Shown here: positions 20,381 through 33,900 of the stretch, one piece after another
Numbering within the stretch: position 1 is the stretch's first letter
How the letters are laid out: the number at the start of each line of letters is the position of its first letter
Source of the DNA: Moringa oleifera
Lineage: Eukaryota > Streptophyta > Magnoliopsida > Brassicales > Moringaceae
DNA: 64,000 bases
Reading direction: 5' to 3'
Assembly (NCBI GenBank): GCA_021397835.1
Contig: JAJFZO010000344.1
Span: 496,001 to 560,000 of the forward strand
Position numbers and translations under genes: made by a program
The notes under the pieces: model-generated
What the model saw: only the letters and a program-made list of their open reading frames with translations
Told to the model about the DNA's origin: nothing
Databases searched by the model: none

Positions 20381-21500
20381 TTTGTGTTAAAATTTTTTTA
20401 ATAAAATAATATTTTATAATTTATTATTTAAATATAAATTTTAATAAATAAAATTTTAATTTTTTATTTTATTAAATTATCAAATATTGTCATTTTTAAA
20501 AAACTTAATATATATTAAATTAATTTAAAACTTTAATATAAATAAAAATATTAAAACAATTATTTTGTATTTAGAAAAAAAAGACAAAAAGAAGCTGAAG
20601 AGATGCAAGAAAGATAGGAACATAGGTTAAAGTACTAATAAGACACTATGACCTTAAAAAAATCAGAAGATGAAAAAACACAAATGCGGGCAACAACAGC
20701 AAACTCTTTTGGTGTGTAATTTCAAATAAAAGGGACTCCACTCCTCTGCTTCCTAGATTACCTGCATCATTTACCACCCATACGAAATTAGATTAGGCCA
20801 ACTTTAGTAGGCCCTTCACAACATAAGGTGATGTCTAAAATTGTTTCGAAAGAAGACAAATTGAAAAAAATCTATTGTTTAAACTCCAAAATAGAATCAC
20901 TTATATTTTTTATTGCAACTTTTAAAATTTTGAGGTAACTGTTTTTTTTTTTTTTAATTTTTAGTTTCATATTTTAATTAAATTTTAATTTTAAAATATT
21001 TTAAATAAATTTAGTCAATTTATTTATTTAAATTAATTTTTAATAAAAAAATTTAAAATTAATATTTTTCTTATTAAAATATCTAAAAAATTACTCAAAT
21101 AAATTATACTCTTCTTTTTAATTTTATTTCTTAAATTTAAATAATTTTTTATTAAAAACTATTTTTAAAAAATTTTAAAATATATTTTTTAAAAATATTT
21201 TTAATACATAAAAAATTTAAAATTTTTTTGAATGACTATAGCATAATAAATTTTTCATCAATAAAAATTTCAAGTGAAAAATTATTGTCAAATATTTCTA
21301 TTTTAAATATATTTAATTTTTAAAATTTTTAATAAAATTTAATTTGATTTAAATTAATAAATTATATTTTATTTAAAAACTTGTTACAAGTTAAAATTTA
21401 TTTTTAAAAAATAAATTTCAAAATTTTATTAGTAAATTTTAGTAAATCATAATATTTTATTTTAAAATGTTATAAATGTTAGTGCTAATTTAATGGGTAC
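20381..21500. other. extremely AT-rich blocks
   Basis: 20381-20580 and 20930-21480 consist almost wholly of A and T in AATTTTAAAAT-like words, separated by about 340 bases of ordinary composition. They contrast sharply with the satellite 0.7 kb downstream. Such blocks are candidates for matrix attachment or for old decayed repeats; neither can be shown here. Confidence 0.6.
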
Positions 21501-22208
21501 AAAATAATATTTCTCTATAATCTAGTTCATACCTGGTTTGTTTTACCCAATGAACAAGCTTCGCAATGTTGATTTTGTGTAAGAAGCATTTTGTCGTTGC
21601 ATGAAGCCATCTCTGGTTTTGATATTTAATTCTATTACTAGCACTATAGGAGCCATGGTCTAAATTTGTTAATGCTTATAAGATTCTCGCCATTGTTATC
21701 AAGCTAACTATTGATTTCTCATGAGAATTTGTTTGCACTCTTTTGTTCGTAAATTTCTTTATTAAATTTCAGCAGCGCTCTGAAGTGAAACTTGATATTT
21801 CTAAATTGTTGCTAACTAACAAATTACTAGCTATACTATTGCCAGCTATACTACTGCCAATTTTATATTTAAAGCTAAAAATATAAATTAACAGAGTTTT
21901 TCATATCTTATTTTGTTATTTTTATTTTTTGAAATTACTTATTTACCGTGCTAATAGCTTTATTTTATGATAAAAGTATATTGATGATTATATGTTATGT
22001 ATTCAAGTATTAATAAGCATTTTTATCAACTTTAAGTGATTTTTTGAATCATTTAAAGAATGTTTTCCAGTACCCTATGCCAAATTGCGAACAGAAAATA
22101 GAAGCAAAAAATAACAAAGCAGTGTTGCATCAGACTACTTGTCTTCTTGTAGTTAGATCTCCAATTTTTCGGAATGTTCCAAATTCCACTTGAGCATCCA
22201 AATCTGGA
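21501..22208. other. left flank of the satellite array
   Basis: Unique-looking AT-rich sequence without a recognised gene. The array begins abruptly at GGCTACCAGCAGCTACCCC. Confidence 0.5.
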
Positions 22209-25200
22209 TCGGCTACCAGCAGCTACCCCCACTGCTTCTAGACGGACAGCAAACAGGAGAGTGGACGGAGAAAGGCTGGTTGGATGGGCAAAAACAAAAA
22301 AGATATGGCCAAAAAGGCTACCAACAGCTGCCCCAGCTGCTTCTAGAGGGACAGCAGACAGGAGAATGGTGGGATAATGGCTGGCTGTGCAGATAAAGAC
22401 CAAAAAAGAGAGGGCCAGAAAGGCTACCAACAGCTGCCCCAACTACTTCTGGACGGACTGCAGACAGGAGAATGGCCTGAGAAAGGTTGTTTTGTGCAAC
22501 TGCTTCTAGAGTGAAGACAAAAAAGAAAGGGCCAAAAAGGCTGCCAGCAGCTACCCTAGCTGGTTCTGGACGGACAACAAACAGGAGAATGGCTGGCTGT
22601 GTGGGCAGAAACAAGAAAAGGGAGGGCTTAAAAGGTTACTCGCAACTACATCAACTGTTTCTAGAGGGATAATAGACAGGAGAATTGCCGAAAAATGGCT
22701 GCCCATGCGGACGAAGATGAAAAAAATAAGGCTGAAAAGGCTGCCAGCAGCTACCGCTTCTGCTTTTGGAGGGACAGCGGCAGGAGAATAGCCAGAGAAT
22801 GGCTGACTTTGGGGACAGAGAAAAAAAGAGAGGGCCGAAAAGGCTGCCAGCAGCTACCCTAGCAGCTACTGGACAGACAGCAGACAGGAGAATGGCCGGA
22901 GACTGGCTGGTTGTGTGGACAGAAACAAAAAAGAGAGGGCGAAAAAGGCTACGTGCAGCTAGCCCACCTGCTTCCGGATGGACAGCAGACAGGAGAACGA
23001 CACGAGAGTGGCTGGTTGTTTGGGCAAAAACAAGAAAGTGAGGGCCTAAAAGGTTACTCGCAGCTGCACAAGCTACTTCTGGATGGATAATAGACAGGAG
23101 AATAGCCGGAGAATGGCTGGCTATGTGGACAAAGATGAAAAAAGAGAGGGCCAAAAAAGCTGCCAGCAGCTACCCTTACTGCTTTTGGAGGGACAGCAGA
23201 CAGGAGAACGACCAGAGAATGGTTGGCTGTGCGGGTAAAGACCAAAAAAGAGAGGGTCGAAAAGGCTGCCAGCAGCTACCCCAGCTGCTTCTTGATGGAA
23301 ATAGACAGGAGAATGGTCGGAGAATGGCTGGCTGTGCAGATAAAGGCCCAAAAAAAGAGTGCCGAAAAGGGTGTCAGCAGCTACCCCTACTTCTTCTGAA
23401 CGGACAGGAAACAAGAGAGTGGCTAGAGAAAGTCTGATTGTATAGGCAGAAAAAAAAGAGAGGGCCAAAAAGGCAACCAGCAGTTGCCCCAGCTGCTTCT
23501 GGACGGACAACAGACAAAAGAATGGTCGGAGAATGGCTAGCTGTGCTGACAGAGACCAAAAAAGAGAGTGAAAGAAAGGGTGCCAGTAGCTGCCATAGCT
23601 GCTTCTGGACGGACAGCAGACAGGAGAATGGCCTGAGAAAGGCTGGCTGTGCAGCTGCTTCTAGACAGAAGACAAAAAAGAAAGGGCCCGAAAGGTTGGC
23701 AGTAGATAACCCAGCTACTTCTCGACGGATAGTAGATAGGAGAATGGCCCAAGAATGGCTGGCTGTGTGGGCAAAAACAAGAAAAAGAGGGCTTAAAAAG
23801 CTACTCGCAGCTACACCAGCTGCTTCTGGACGGATTATAGACAAGAGAATGGCCGGAGAATTGCTGGCTATTCGAACAAAGATGAAAAAAAAGAGGGTCG
23901 AAAAGGCTGCCAGCAGTTATCCCAACTGTTTTTGGAGGGACAGCAGACAGGACAATGGCCAGAGAATGGCTGGCTGTGTGGGCAGAAACAAGAAAAATAG
24001 GGCCTAGAAGGCTACCCACAGCTACACTAACTGCTTCTGGACGGACCATAGACAAGAGAATGGCTGGCTGTGTGGACAAAGATGAAGAAAAAAGGACCGA
24101 AAAGGCTTCCAAAAGTTATCCCAGCTGCTTTTGGAGGGACAACAAATAGGAGAATGGCCAGAGAATGGCTGGCTGTGCGAACAGAGACAAAGAAAGAGAG
24201 GGTAAAAAATGCTGATAGCAACTACCCAGCTTCTTTTAGAGGGACAGTGGCAGGAGAATAGCCAGAGAATGGCTGGCTTTGGGGACAGAGAAAAAAAAAA
24301 AGAGAGGGCTGAAAAGCCTGCCAGCAGCTACCCTAGCTGCTACTGGACAGACAGCAGACAGGAGAATGGCCGGAGACTGGCTTGTTGTGTGGACAGAAAC
24401 AAAAAAGAGAGGGCCAAAAAGGCTACGTGCAGCTACCCCACCTGCTTCCGGATGGACAGCAGACAGGAGAACGGCACGAGAATCGCTGGTTGTGTGGGCA
24501 ACAACAAGAAAGTGAGGGCCTAAAAGGTTACTCGCACCTACACAAGCTGCTTCTTTACGGATAAGAGACAGAAGAATAGCCGAAGAATGGCTGGCTATGT
24601 GGACAAAGATGAAAAAAGAGAGGGCCAAAAAGGCTGCCAGCAGCTACCCTTATTGCTTTTGGAGGGACAGCAGACAGGAGAACGACCAGAGAATGGTTGG
24701 CTGTGCGGGTAAAGACCAAAAAAGAGAGGGTCGAAAAGGCTGTCAGCAGCTACCCCCAATGCTTCTGAACGGACAGCAAACAAGAGAGTGGCTAGAAAAA
24801 GTCTGACTGTATGGGCAGAAAAAAAAGAGAGGGCCAAAAAGGCAACCAGCAGTTACCCCAGCTGCTTCTGGCAGGACAGCAGACAAAAGAATGGTCGAAG
24901 AATGGCTAGCTGCACTGACAGAGACCAAAAAAGAGAGTGAAAGAAAGGGTGCTAGCAGCTGCCCTAGCTGCTTCTAGACGGACAGCAGACAGGAGAATGG
25001 CCTGAGAAAGGCTGGCTGTGCAGCTGCTTCTAGACAGAAGACAAAAAAGAGAGGGCCAGAAAGGTTGGCAGTAGATAACCCAGCTACTTCTCGACGGACA
25101 GTAGATAGGAGAATGGCCCGAGAATGGCTTCCTGTGTGGGCAAAAACAAGAAAAAAAAGGCCTAAAAAGCTACTCGCATCTACACCAGCTGCTTCTGGAC

Positions 25201-27399
25201 GGATTATAGACAAGAGAATGGCCAGAGAATGGCTAGCTGTTCGGACAAAAATGAAAAAAGATAGGGTCAAAAAGGCTGGTTGTGCAGATAAAGACCAAAA
25301 AAGAGAGGGTCAGAAAGGCTTCCAACAGTTGCCCCAACTACTTCTGGATGGATTGCAAACAAGAGAATGGCCTGTGAAAGGCTATTCTGTGCAGCTGCTT
25401 CTAGACAGAAGAAAAAAAAGAGAGGGCCAGAAAGGCTGCCAGCAGCTACCCCAGCTACTTCTAGACAGACAGCAGACAGGAGAATGGCCAGAGAATGGCT
25501 AGCTGTGCTGACAGAGTCCAAAAAAGAGAGGGCTGAAAAGGCTACCAGCAGCTACCCTTGCTGGTTTTAGACGGACAGCAAACAGGAGAATGGCCCGAGA
25601 ATGGCTGGCTGTATGGGCAGAAACAAGAAAGGGAGGGCCTAAAAGGTTACTTGCAGCTACATCAGCTGCTTCTGGACGATAGATAAGAGAATAGCTGAAA
25701 AATGGCTACCCATGCGGACAAAGATGAAAAAAGAGAAGGTTGAAAAGGCTGCCAGCAGCTACCCCTACTGCTTTTGAAGGGACAACATGCAAGAGAATGG
25801 CAAGAGAATTGCTGGCTGTGGGGACAGAGAAAAAAAAAGAGAGTGCCGAAAAGGCTGCCAGCAGCTACCCTAGCTGCTACTGGACAGACAGCAGACAGGA
25901 GAATGGCTGGAGACTAGCTGGTTGTGTGGACAGAAACAAAAAAGATAGGGCCAAAAAGGCTACCAGTAGCTACCCCACTTGCTTCCGGATGGACAGCAGA
26001 CAGGAGAACAGCTCGAGAATGGCTGGCTGTGTAGGCAAAAACAACAAAGTGAGGGCTTAAAAGGTTACCCGTAGCTACGCAAGCTGCTTTTGGACGAACA
26101 ATAGACAGGAGAATAGCCGGAGAATGGCTGGCTATGTGGACAAAGATGAAAAAAGAGAGGGCCAAAAAGGCTGCCAGCAGCTACCCCTAATGCTTTTGGA
26201 GGGACAGGAGAACGACTAGAGAATGGTTGATTGTGCGGATAAAGACCAATAAATAGAGGGTCAAAAAGGCTGCCAGCAGCTACCTCAGCTGCTTCTTGAT
26301 GGACAATAGACAGGAGAATGGCCGGAGCATGGCTGGCTGTGCAGATAAAGGCTAGAACTAGAGGGCCGAAAAGGGTACCAGCAGCTACCCCACTGCTTCT
26401 GAAAGGACAGCAAACAGGAGAGTGGCCAGAGAAAGTCTGACTGTGTGGGCAGAAAAAAAAAAGGGAACTAGCAGTTGCCGCAGCTGCTTCTGAACGGACA
26501 GCAGACAAAAGAATGGTCGAAGAATGGCTAGTTGTGCTGACAGAGACCAAAAAAGAGAGTGAAAGAAAGGGTGCCAGCAGCTGCCCTAGTTGCTTCTCGA
26601 CTGACAGTAGACAGGAGAATGGCTTGAGAAAGGCTGGCTGTGCAGCTGCTTCTTGATAGAAGACAAAAAAGAGAGAGCCAGAAAGGTTGGCAGTAGATCA
26701 CCTAGCTACTTCTCGACGGACAGTAGATAAGAGAATGGCCCGAGAATGGCTGGCTGTGTGGGTAAAAACAAGAAAAAGAAGGCCTAAAAAGCTACTCGTA
26801 TCTTCATCAACTGCTTCTGGACGGATTATAGACAAGAGAATGGCTGGCTGTTCGGACAAAAATGAAAAAAGATAGGGTCGAAAAGGCTGGTTGTGCAGAT
26901 AAAGACCAAAAAAGAGAGGGCCAGAAAGGCTTCCAACAGTTGCCCCAACTACTTCTGGATGGATTGCAAACAAGAGAATGGCATGTGAAAGGCTATTCTG
27001 TGCAGCTGCTTCTAGACATAAGAAAAAAAAAGAGAGGGCCAGAAAGGCTGCCAGCAGCTACCCCAGCTACTTCTAGACAGACAGCAGACAGGAGAATGGC
27101 CAGAGAATGGCTAGCTGTGCTGACAGAGTCCAAAAAAGAGAGGGCTGGAAAGGCTACCAGCAGCTACCCTTGCTGGTTTTAGACGGACAGCAAACAGGAG
27201 AATGGCTTGAGAAAGGCTGGCTGTGCAGCTGCTTCTTGATAGAAGACAAAAAAGAGAGAGCCAGAAAGGTTGGCAGTAGATCACCTAGCTACTTCTCGAC
27301 GGACAGTAGATAAGAGAATGGCCCGAGAATGGCTGGCTATGTGGGTAAAAACAAGAAAAAGAAGGCCTAAAAAGCTACTCGCATCTTCACCAACTGCTT

Positions 27400-30080
27400 C
27401 TGGACGGATTATAGACAAGAGAATGGCCGGAGAATGGCTGGCTGTTCGGACAAAAATGAAAAAAGATAGGGTCGAAAAGGCTGCCAGCAGTTATCCCAGC
27501 TGCTTTTGGAGGGACAGCAGACAGGACAATGGCCAGAGAATGGCTGGCTGTGTGGGCAGAATAAAGAAAAAGAGGGCCTAGAAGGCTACACATAGCTACA
27601 CCAGTTGCTTCTAGACGGACCGTAGACAAGAGAATGGCAGGAGAATGGTTGGTTGTGCGGACAAAGATGAAAAAAAAATTACTGAAAAGGCTGCCAATAG
27701 TTATCGCAGCTGATTTTGGAGGGACAGCAGATAGGAGAATGGCCAGAGAATGGCTGGCTGTGCGGACAGAGACCAAAAAATAGAGTGCGAAAAATGCTGC
27801 CAGCAGCTACCCAGCTGCTTTTGGATGGACAGCAGACAGGAGAATAGCCCGAGAATGGTTGGCTGTGTGGGCAGAAACAAGAAAAAGAGGGCCTAAAAGG
27901 CTACCCACAACTACACCAACTACTTCTGGACGGACCGTAGACAAGAGAATGGCCGGAGAATGGCTGGCTGTGCAAACAAAGATGAAAAAATGGAGGGCCA
28001 AAAAGGCTGCCAGCAGTTATCTTAGCTGCTTTTTGAGGGACAGCAGACAGGAGAATGGCCAAAGAATCGCTAGCTTTGCGGACAGAGACCAAAAAAGAGA
28101 AGGCCGAAAAGGCTGCTAGTAGATACCCCAGCTGCTTCTGGACGGACAACAGACTGGAGAATGGCCAGAGACTGTTTGGTTGTGTGGACAGAAACAAAAA
28201 AGAGAGGGCCAAAAAGGTTGCCAATAGCTGCCCCAGTTGCTTTGGGATGGACAACAGACAGGAGAACAGCCAGAGATTGGCTGGCTGTGTGGACAGAAAC
28301 AAAAAAGAGAAGGCCAAAAAGGCTGCCAGCAGCTACACCAACTGCTTCTGGACGGACAGTAGACAGGAGAGTGGCCGGAGAATGGCTGGTTATGCGGACA
28401 AAGTCCAAAAAAGAGATGGCCGAAAAGGCTGCTAGCAGCTACCCCAGCTGCTTCTAAATGGATACCAGACAGGAAAATGGCTGGCTGTGGAGACAAAAGC
28501 TAAAAAATAGAGGGCCGAAAAGGCTACAAGCTACCCCCACTACTTCTGGACGGACAGCGAACAGGAGAGTGGATGGAGAAAGGCTGGTTGGATGGGCAAA
28601 AATAAAAAAGATATGGCCAAAAAGGCTACCAACAGCTGCCCCAGCTGCTTCTGAAGGGATAGCAGACAGGAGAATGGTCGGAGAATGGCTGGCTGTGTAG
28701 ATAAAGACCAAAAAAGAAAGGGCCAGAAAGGCTTCCAATAGTTACCCCAACTACTTCTGGACGGACTGCAGACATGAGAATGGCTTGAGAAAGGCTATTC
28801 TGTGCAGCTGCTTCTAGACAGAAGAAAAAAAAGAGAGGGCTAGAAAGGCTGCCAGTAGCTACCCCAGCTACTTCTGGACTGATAGCAGACAGGAGAATGG
28901 CCAGAGAATGGCTGGTTGTGTGGGTAGAAACAGGAAAGGGAGGGCCTAAAAGGTTACTTGCAGCTACATCAGCTGCTTCTAGAGGAACGATAGATAGGAG
29001 AATGGCCGAAAAATGGCTACTCATGCTGACGAAGATGAAAAAAGAGAAGGCTGAAAAGGCTGCCAGCAGCTACCCCTACTGCTTTTGGAGGGACAACATG
29101 CAGGAGAATGGCAAGAGAGGGCTGGCTGTGGGGACAGAGAAAAAAAAAGAGAGTGCCGAAAAGGCTGCCAGCAGCTACCCTAGCTGCTACTGGACAGACA
29201 GCAGACAGGAGAATGGCCGGAGACTGGCTGGTTGTGTGGACAGAAACAAAAAAGATAGGGCCAAAAAGGCTACCAGTAGCTACCCCACCTGCTTCCGGAT
29301 GGACAGCAGACAGGAGAACAGCACGAGAATGGCTGGCTGTGTGGGCAAAAACAACAAAGTGAGGGCCTAAAAGGTTACCCGCAGCTACGCAAGCTGCTTT
29401 TGGACGAACAATAGACAGGAGAATAGCCGGAGAATGGTTGGCTATGTGGACAAAGATGAAAAAAGAGAGGGCCAAAAAGGCTGCCAGCAGCTACCCCTAA
29501 TGCTTTTGGAGGGACAGCAGATAGGAGAACGACCAGAGAATGGTTGGCTGTGCGGATAAAGACCAATAAATAGAGGGTCGAAAAGGCTGCCAGCAGCTAC
29601 CCCAACTGCTTCTTGATGGACAATAGACAAGAGAATGGCTGGCTGTGCAAATAAAGGCTAAAACTAGAGGGCCGAAAAGGGTACCAGCAGCTACCCCACT
29701 GCTTCTGAAAGGACAGCAAACAAGAGAGTGGCCAGAGAAAGTCTAACTTTATGGGCGAAAAAAAATGAGAGGGCCAAGAATGGTCGGAGAATGGCTGGCT
29801 GTGCTGACAGAGACCAAAAAAGAGAGTGAAAGAAAGGGTGCCAGCAGCTGCCCTAGCTGCTTCTCGACTGACAACAGACAAGAGAATGGCTTGAGAAAGG
29901 CTGGCTGTGCAGCTGCTTCTTGATAGAAGACAAAAAAGGGAGGGCCAGAAAGGTTGGCAGTAGATCACCCAGCTACTTCTCGACGGACAGTAGATAGGAG
30001 AATGGCCCTAGAATGGCTGGCTGTGTGGGCAAAAACAAGAAAAAGAGGGCTTAAAAAGCTACTCATAGCTACACCAGCTG
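27400..30080 (+). repeat. higher-order block of about 2.67 kb (about 25 units)
   Basis: Landmarks CAGACTGGAGAATGG (28151 and 30823), GATATGGCCAAAAAGGC (about 28610 and 31283) and the CTTCTAGACAGAAG variant (28805 and 31478) all repeat with an offset of 2672-2673, so 27.4-30.1 kb is duplicated as 30.1-32.7 kb. Confidence 0.75.
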
Positions 30081-30983
30081 CTTCTGGATGGATTAAAGAT
30101 AAGAGAATGGCTGGCTGTTCGGATAAAGATGAAAAAAGATAGGGTCGAAAAGGCTGCCAGCAGTTATCCCAGCTAGTTTTTGAGGGACAACAGACAGAAC
30201 AATGGCCAGAGAATGGCTGGCTGTGTGGGCAAAAAAAGAAAAAAAGGGCCTAGAAGGCTACCCGCAGCTACACCAGCTGCTTCTGGATGGATCGTAGATA
30301 AGAGAATGGCCGGAGAATGGCTGGCTGTGCGGACAAAGAAAAAAAAAAGACCGAAAAGGCTACCAACAGTTATCCCAGCTGCTTTTGGAGGGACAGCAGA
30401 TAGGGGAATGGCCAGAGAATGGCTGGCTGTGCGGACAGAGACCAAAAAAGAGAGTGCAAAAAATGCTGCCTGTAGCTACCCAGCTGCTTTAGGATGGACA
30501 GCAGATAGGAGAATAGCCCGAGAATGGTTGGCTGTGTAGGCAGAAACAAGAAAAAGAAGGCCTAAAAGGCTACCCGCAACTACACCAACTGCTTCTAGAC
30601 GGACCGTAGACAAGAGAATGGCTAGAGAATGGCTGGCTATATGAACAAAAATGAAAAAATAGAGGGTCAAAAAGGCTGCCAGCAGTTATCCCAACTGCTT
30701 TTTAAGGGACAACAGACAGGAGAATGGCCAAAGAATCGCTGGCTGTACGGACAGAGACCAAAAAAGAGAAGGCCGAAAAGGCTACTAATAGATACCCCAG
30801 CTGCTTCTGGACGAACAACAGACTGGAGAATGGCTGGAGACTGTCTGGCTGTGTCGACAGAAACAAAAAAGAAAAGGCCAAAAAGGTTGTCGGCAGCTAC
30901 CCCAGTTGCTTTTGGATGGACAACAGACAGTAGAACGGTCGGAGACTGGCTAGCTGTGTGGACAGAAATAAAAAAGAGAAGGC

Positions 30984-33900
30984 CAAAAAGGCTGCCAGCA
31001 GCTACACCAACTGCTTTTGGACGAAAAGTAGACAAGAGAGTGGCCGGAGAGTGGCTGGTTATGCGGACAAAGTCCAAAAAAGAGATGGCCGAAAAGGCTG
31101 CCAGCAGCTACCCCAGCTGCTTCTAAACGGACAGCAGACAGGAGAATGGCTGGCTGTGAAGACAAAGGCCAAAAAATAGAGGGCCGAAAAGGCTACCAAC
31201 AGCTACCCCCACTACTTCTAGACGGACAGCAAACAGGAGAGTGGACGAAGGAAGGCTGGCTAGATGGGAAAAAACAAAAAAGATATGGCCAAAAAGGCTA
31301 CCAACTGCTGCCCCAGCTGCTTCTGGAGGGACAACAGACAGGAGAATTGTCGAAAAATGGCTGGTTGTGCAGATAAAGACCAAAAAAGATAGGGCCAGAA
31401 AGGCTGCCAATAGCTGCCCAAACTACTTCTGGATGGACTGCAGACAGGAGAATGGCCTGAGAAAGGCTGTTCTGTGCAGCTGCTTCTAGACAGAAGATAA
31501 AAAAGAGAGGGCCAGAAAGGCTACCAGTAACTACCCCAGCTACTTTTAGACAGACAGCAGACAGGAGAATGGCTAGCTGTGCCGACAGAGTCCAAAAAAG
31601 AGAGGGCTGGAAAGGCTACCAGCAGCTACCCTAGCTGGTTCTAGATAGACAGCAAGCAAGAAAATGACCCGAGAATGGCTGGCTGTGTGGGCAGAAACAA
31701 GAAAATGAGGACCTAAAAGGTTACTCGCTGCTACATTAGCTACTTCTAGAGGGACAATAGATAGGAGAATGGCCGAAAAATGGCTGCTCATGCTGACGAA
31801 GATGAAAATAGAGAAGGTTAAAAAGGCTGCCAGCAGTTACTCCTACTGCTTTTAGAGGGACAGCAGGCAAGAGAATGGCCAGAGAATGGCTGGCTGTGGG
31901 GACAGAGAAAAAAAAATAGAGAGCCGAAAAGGCTGCCAGGAGCTACCCTAGCTGCTACTGGACGGACAACAGACAGGAGAATGGCCAGAGACTAGCTGGT
32001 TGTGTGGACAGAAACAAAAAAGAAAGGGCCAGAAAGGCTGCCAGCAACTACCCCAGCTACTTCTAGACAGACAACAGACAGGAGAATGGCCAGAGAATGG
32101 CTAGCTGTGCTGACAGAGTCCCAAAAAGAGAGAGATGGAAAGGCTACCAGCAGCTACCCTAGCTGGTTCTGGACGGACAGCAAACAAGAGAATGGCCCGA
32201 GAATGGCTAGTTGTGTGGGCAAAAACAAGAAAAAGAGGGCTTAAAAAGCTACTCGCAGCTACACCAGCTGCTTCTGGACGGATTATAGACAAGAGAATGG
32301 CCGGAGAATGGCTGGCTGTTCGGACAAAGATGAAAAAAGATAGGGTCGAAAAGGTTGCCAGCAGTTATCCCAGCTGTTTTTGGAGGGACAGTAGACAAGA
32401 CAATGGCCAGAGAATGGCTGGCTGTAGGGACAGAGAAAAAAGAAAAGAGAGGGCTGAAAAGGCTGCCAGCAACTACCCTAGCTGCTACTGGACGGACAGC
32501 AGACAGGAGAATGGCCAGAGACTGGCTGGTTGTGTGGACAGAAACAAAAAAGAAAGGGCCAAAAAGGCTACCAGCAGCTACCCCACCTGCTTCCGGATGG
32601 ACAGCAGACAGGAGAACGGCACGAGAATGGCTAGCTGTGTAGGCCAAAACAAGAAAGTGAGGGCCTAAAAGGTTACCCGTAGCTACGCAAGCTGCTTCTA
32701 GACGAACAATAGACAGGAGAATAGCCGAAGAATGGCTAGCTATGTGGACAAAGATGAAAAAAAAGAGGGCCAAAAAGGCTGCAAGCAACTACCCCTACTG
32801 CTTTTGGAGGGACAGCAGACAGAAGAACGACCAGAGAATGGTTGGCTGTGCGGATAAAGATCAAAAAAGAGAGGGTCGAAAAGGCTGCCAGCAGCTACCC
32901 CGGCTGCTTCTTGATGGACAATAGACAGGAAGATGGCCGGAGAATGGCTGATTGTGCAGATAAAGGCAAAAAACAGAGGGCCAAAAAGGCTGCCAGTAGC
33001 TACCCCCACTGCTTCTGAACGGACAGCAAACAGGAGAGTGGGCAGAGAAAGTCTGACTTTATGGGCGAAAAAAAAAAAGAGAGGGCCAAAAAAGGAACCA
33101 GCAGTTACCCCAGCTGCTTCTGGACGGACAGTAGACAAAAGAATGGTCGGAGAATGACTAGCTCTGCTGACAGAGACCAAAAAAGAGAGTGAAAGAAAGG
33201 GTGCCAGCAGCTGCCCTAGCTGCTTCTCGACGGACAGCAGACAGGAGAATGGCCTGAGAAAGGCTGGCTGTGCAGCTGCTTCTAGACAGAAGACAAAAAA
33301 GAGAAGGCCAGAAAGGTTGGCAGTAGATAACCCAGCTACTTCTGGGCGGACAGTAGATAGGAGAATGGCTAGTTGTGTCGACAATGCCTAAAAAAGAAAT
33401 GATTGAAAAGGCTGGCAGCAGATACCCTAGCTACTTCTGAAAAGACAGTAAAGAGGAGAGTGGCTGGAGAAAGGCTGGCTGTGCAGCTGCTTTTGGACAG
33501 AGACCAAAAAAGAGGGTCGAAAAGGCAGTCAATACCTACCTCAGCTGCTTCTAGACGGACAGCAGACAAGAGAATGGTCGGAGAATGGCTAACTGTGAGG
33601 ATAAAGACCAAAAAAAAGAGGGTCAAAAATGCTGCCAGTAGCTACACTAGCTGCTTCTGGACGGACCGTAGACAGGAGAATGGCAAGAGACTAGCTGGTT
33701 GTGTGGACAGAAACAAAAAAAAAAAAGAGGGCCAAAAAGGCTGCCAGCAGCTACCCCAGTTGTTTCTGGATGGACAGCAGATAGGAGAACGGCCGGAGAA
33801 TGGCTGGCTGTGTGGATAAAGACCAAAAAAGAGAGGGTCGAAAAGGTTGCGAGTAGCTACTCCAACTACTTCTGGACGGACAGCAGACAGGATAATGGCC

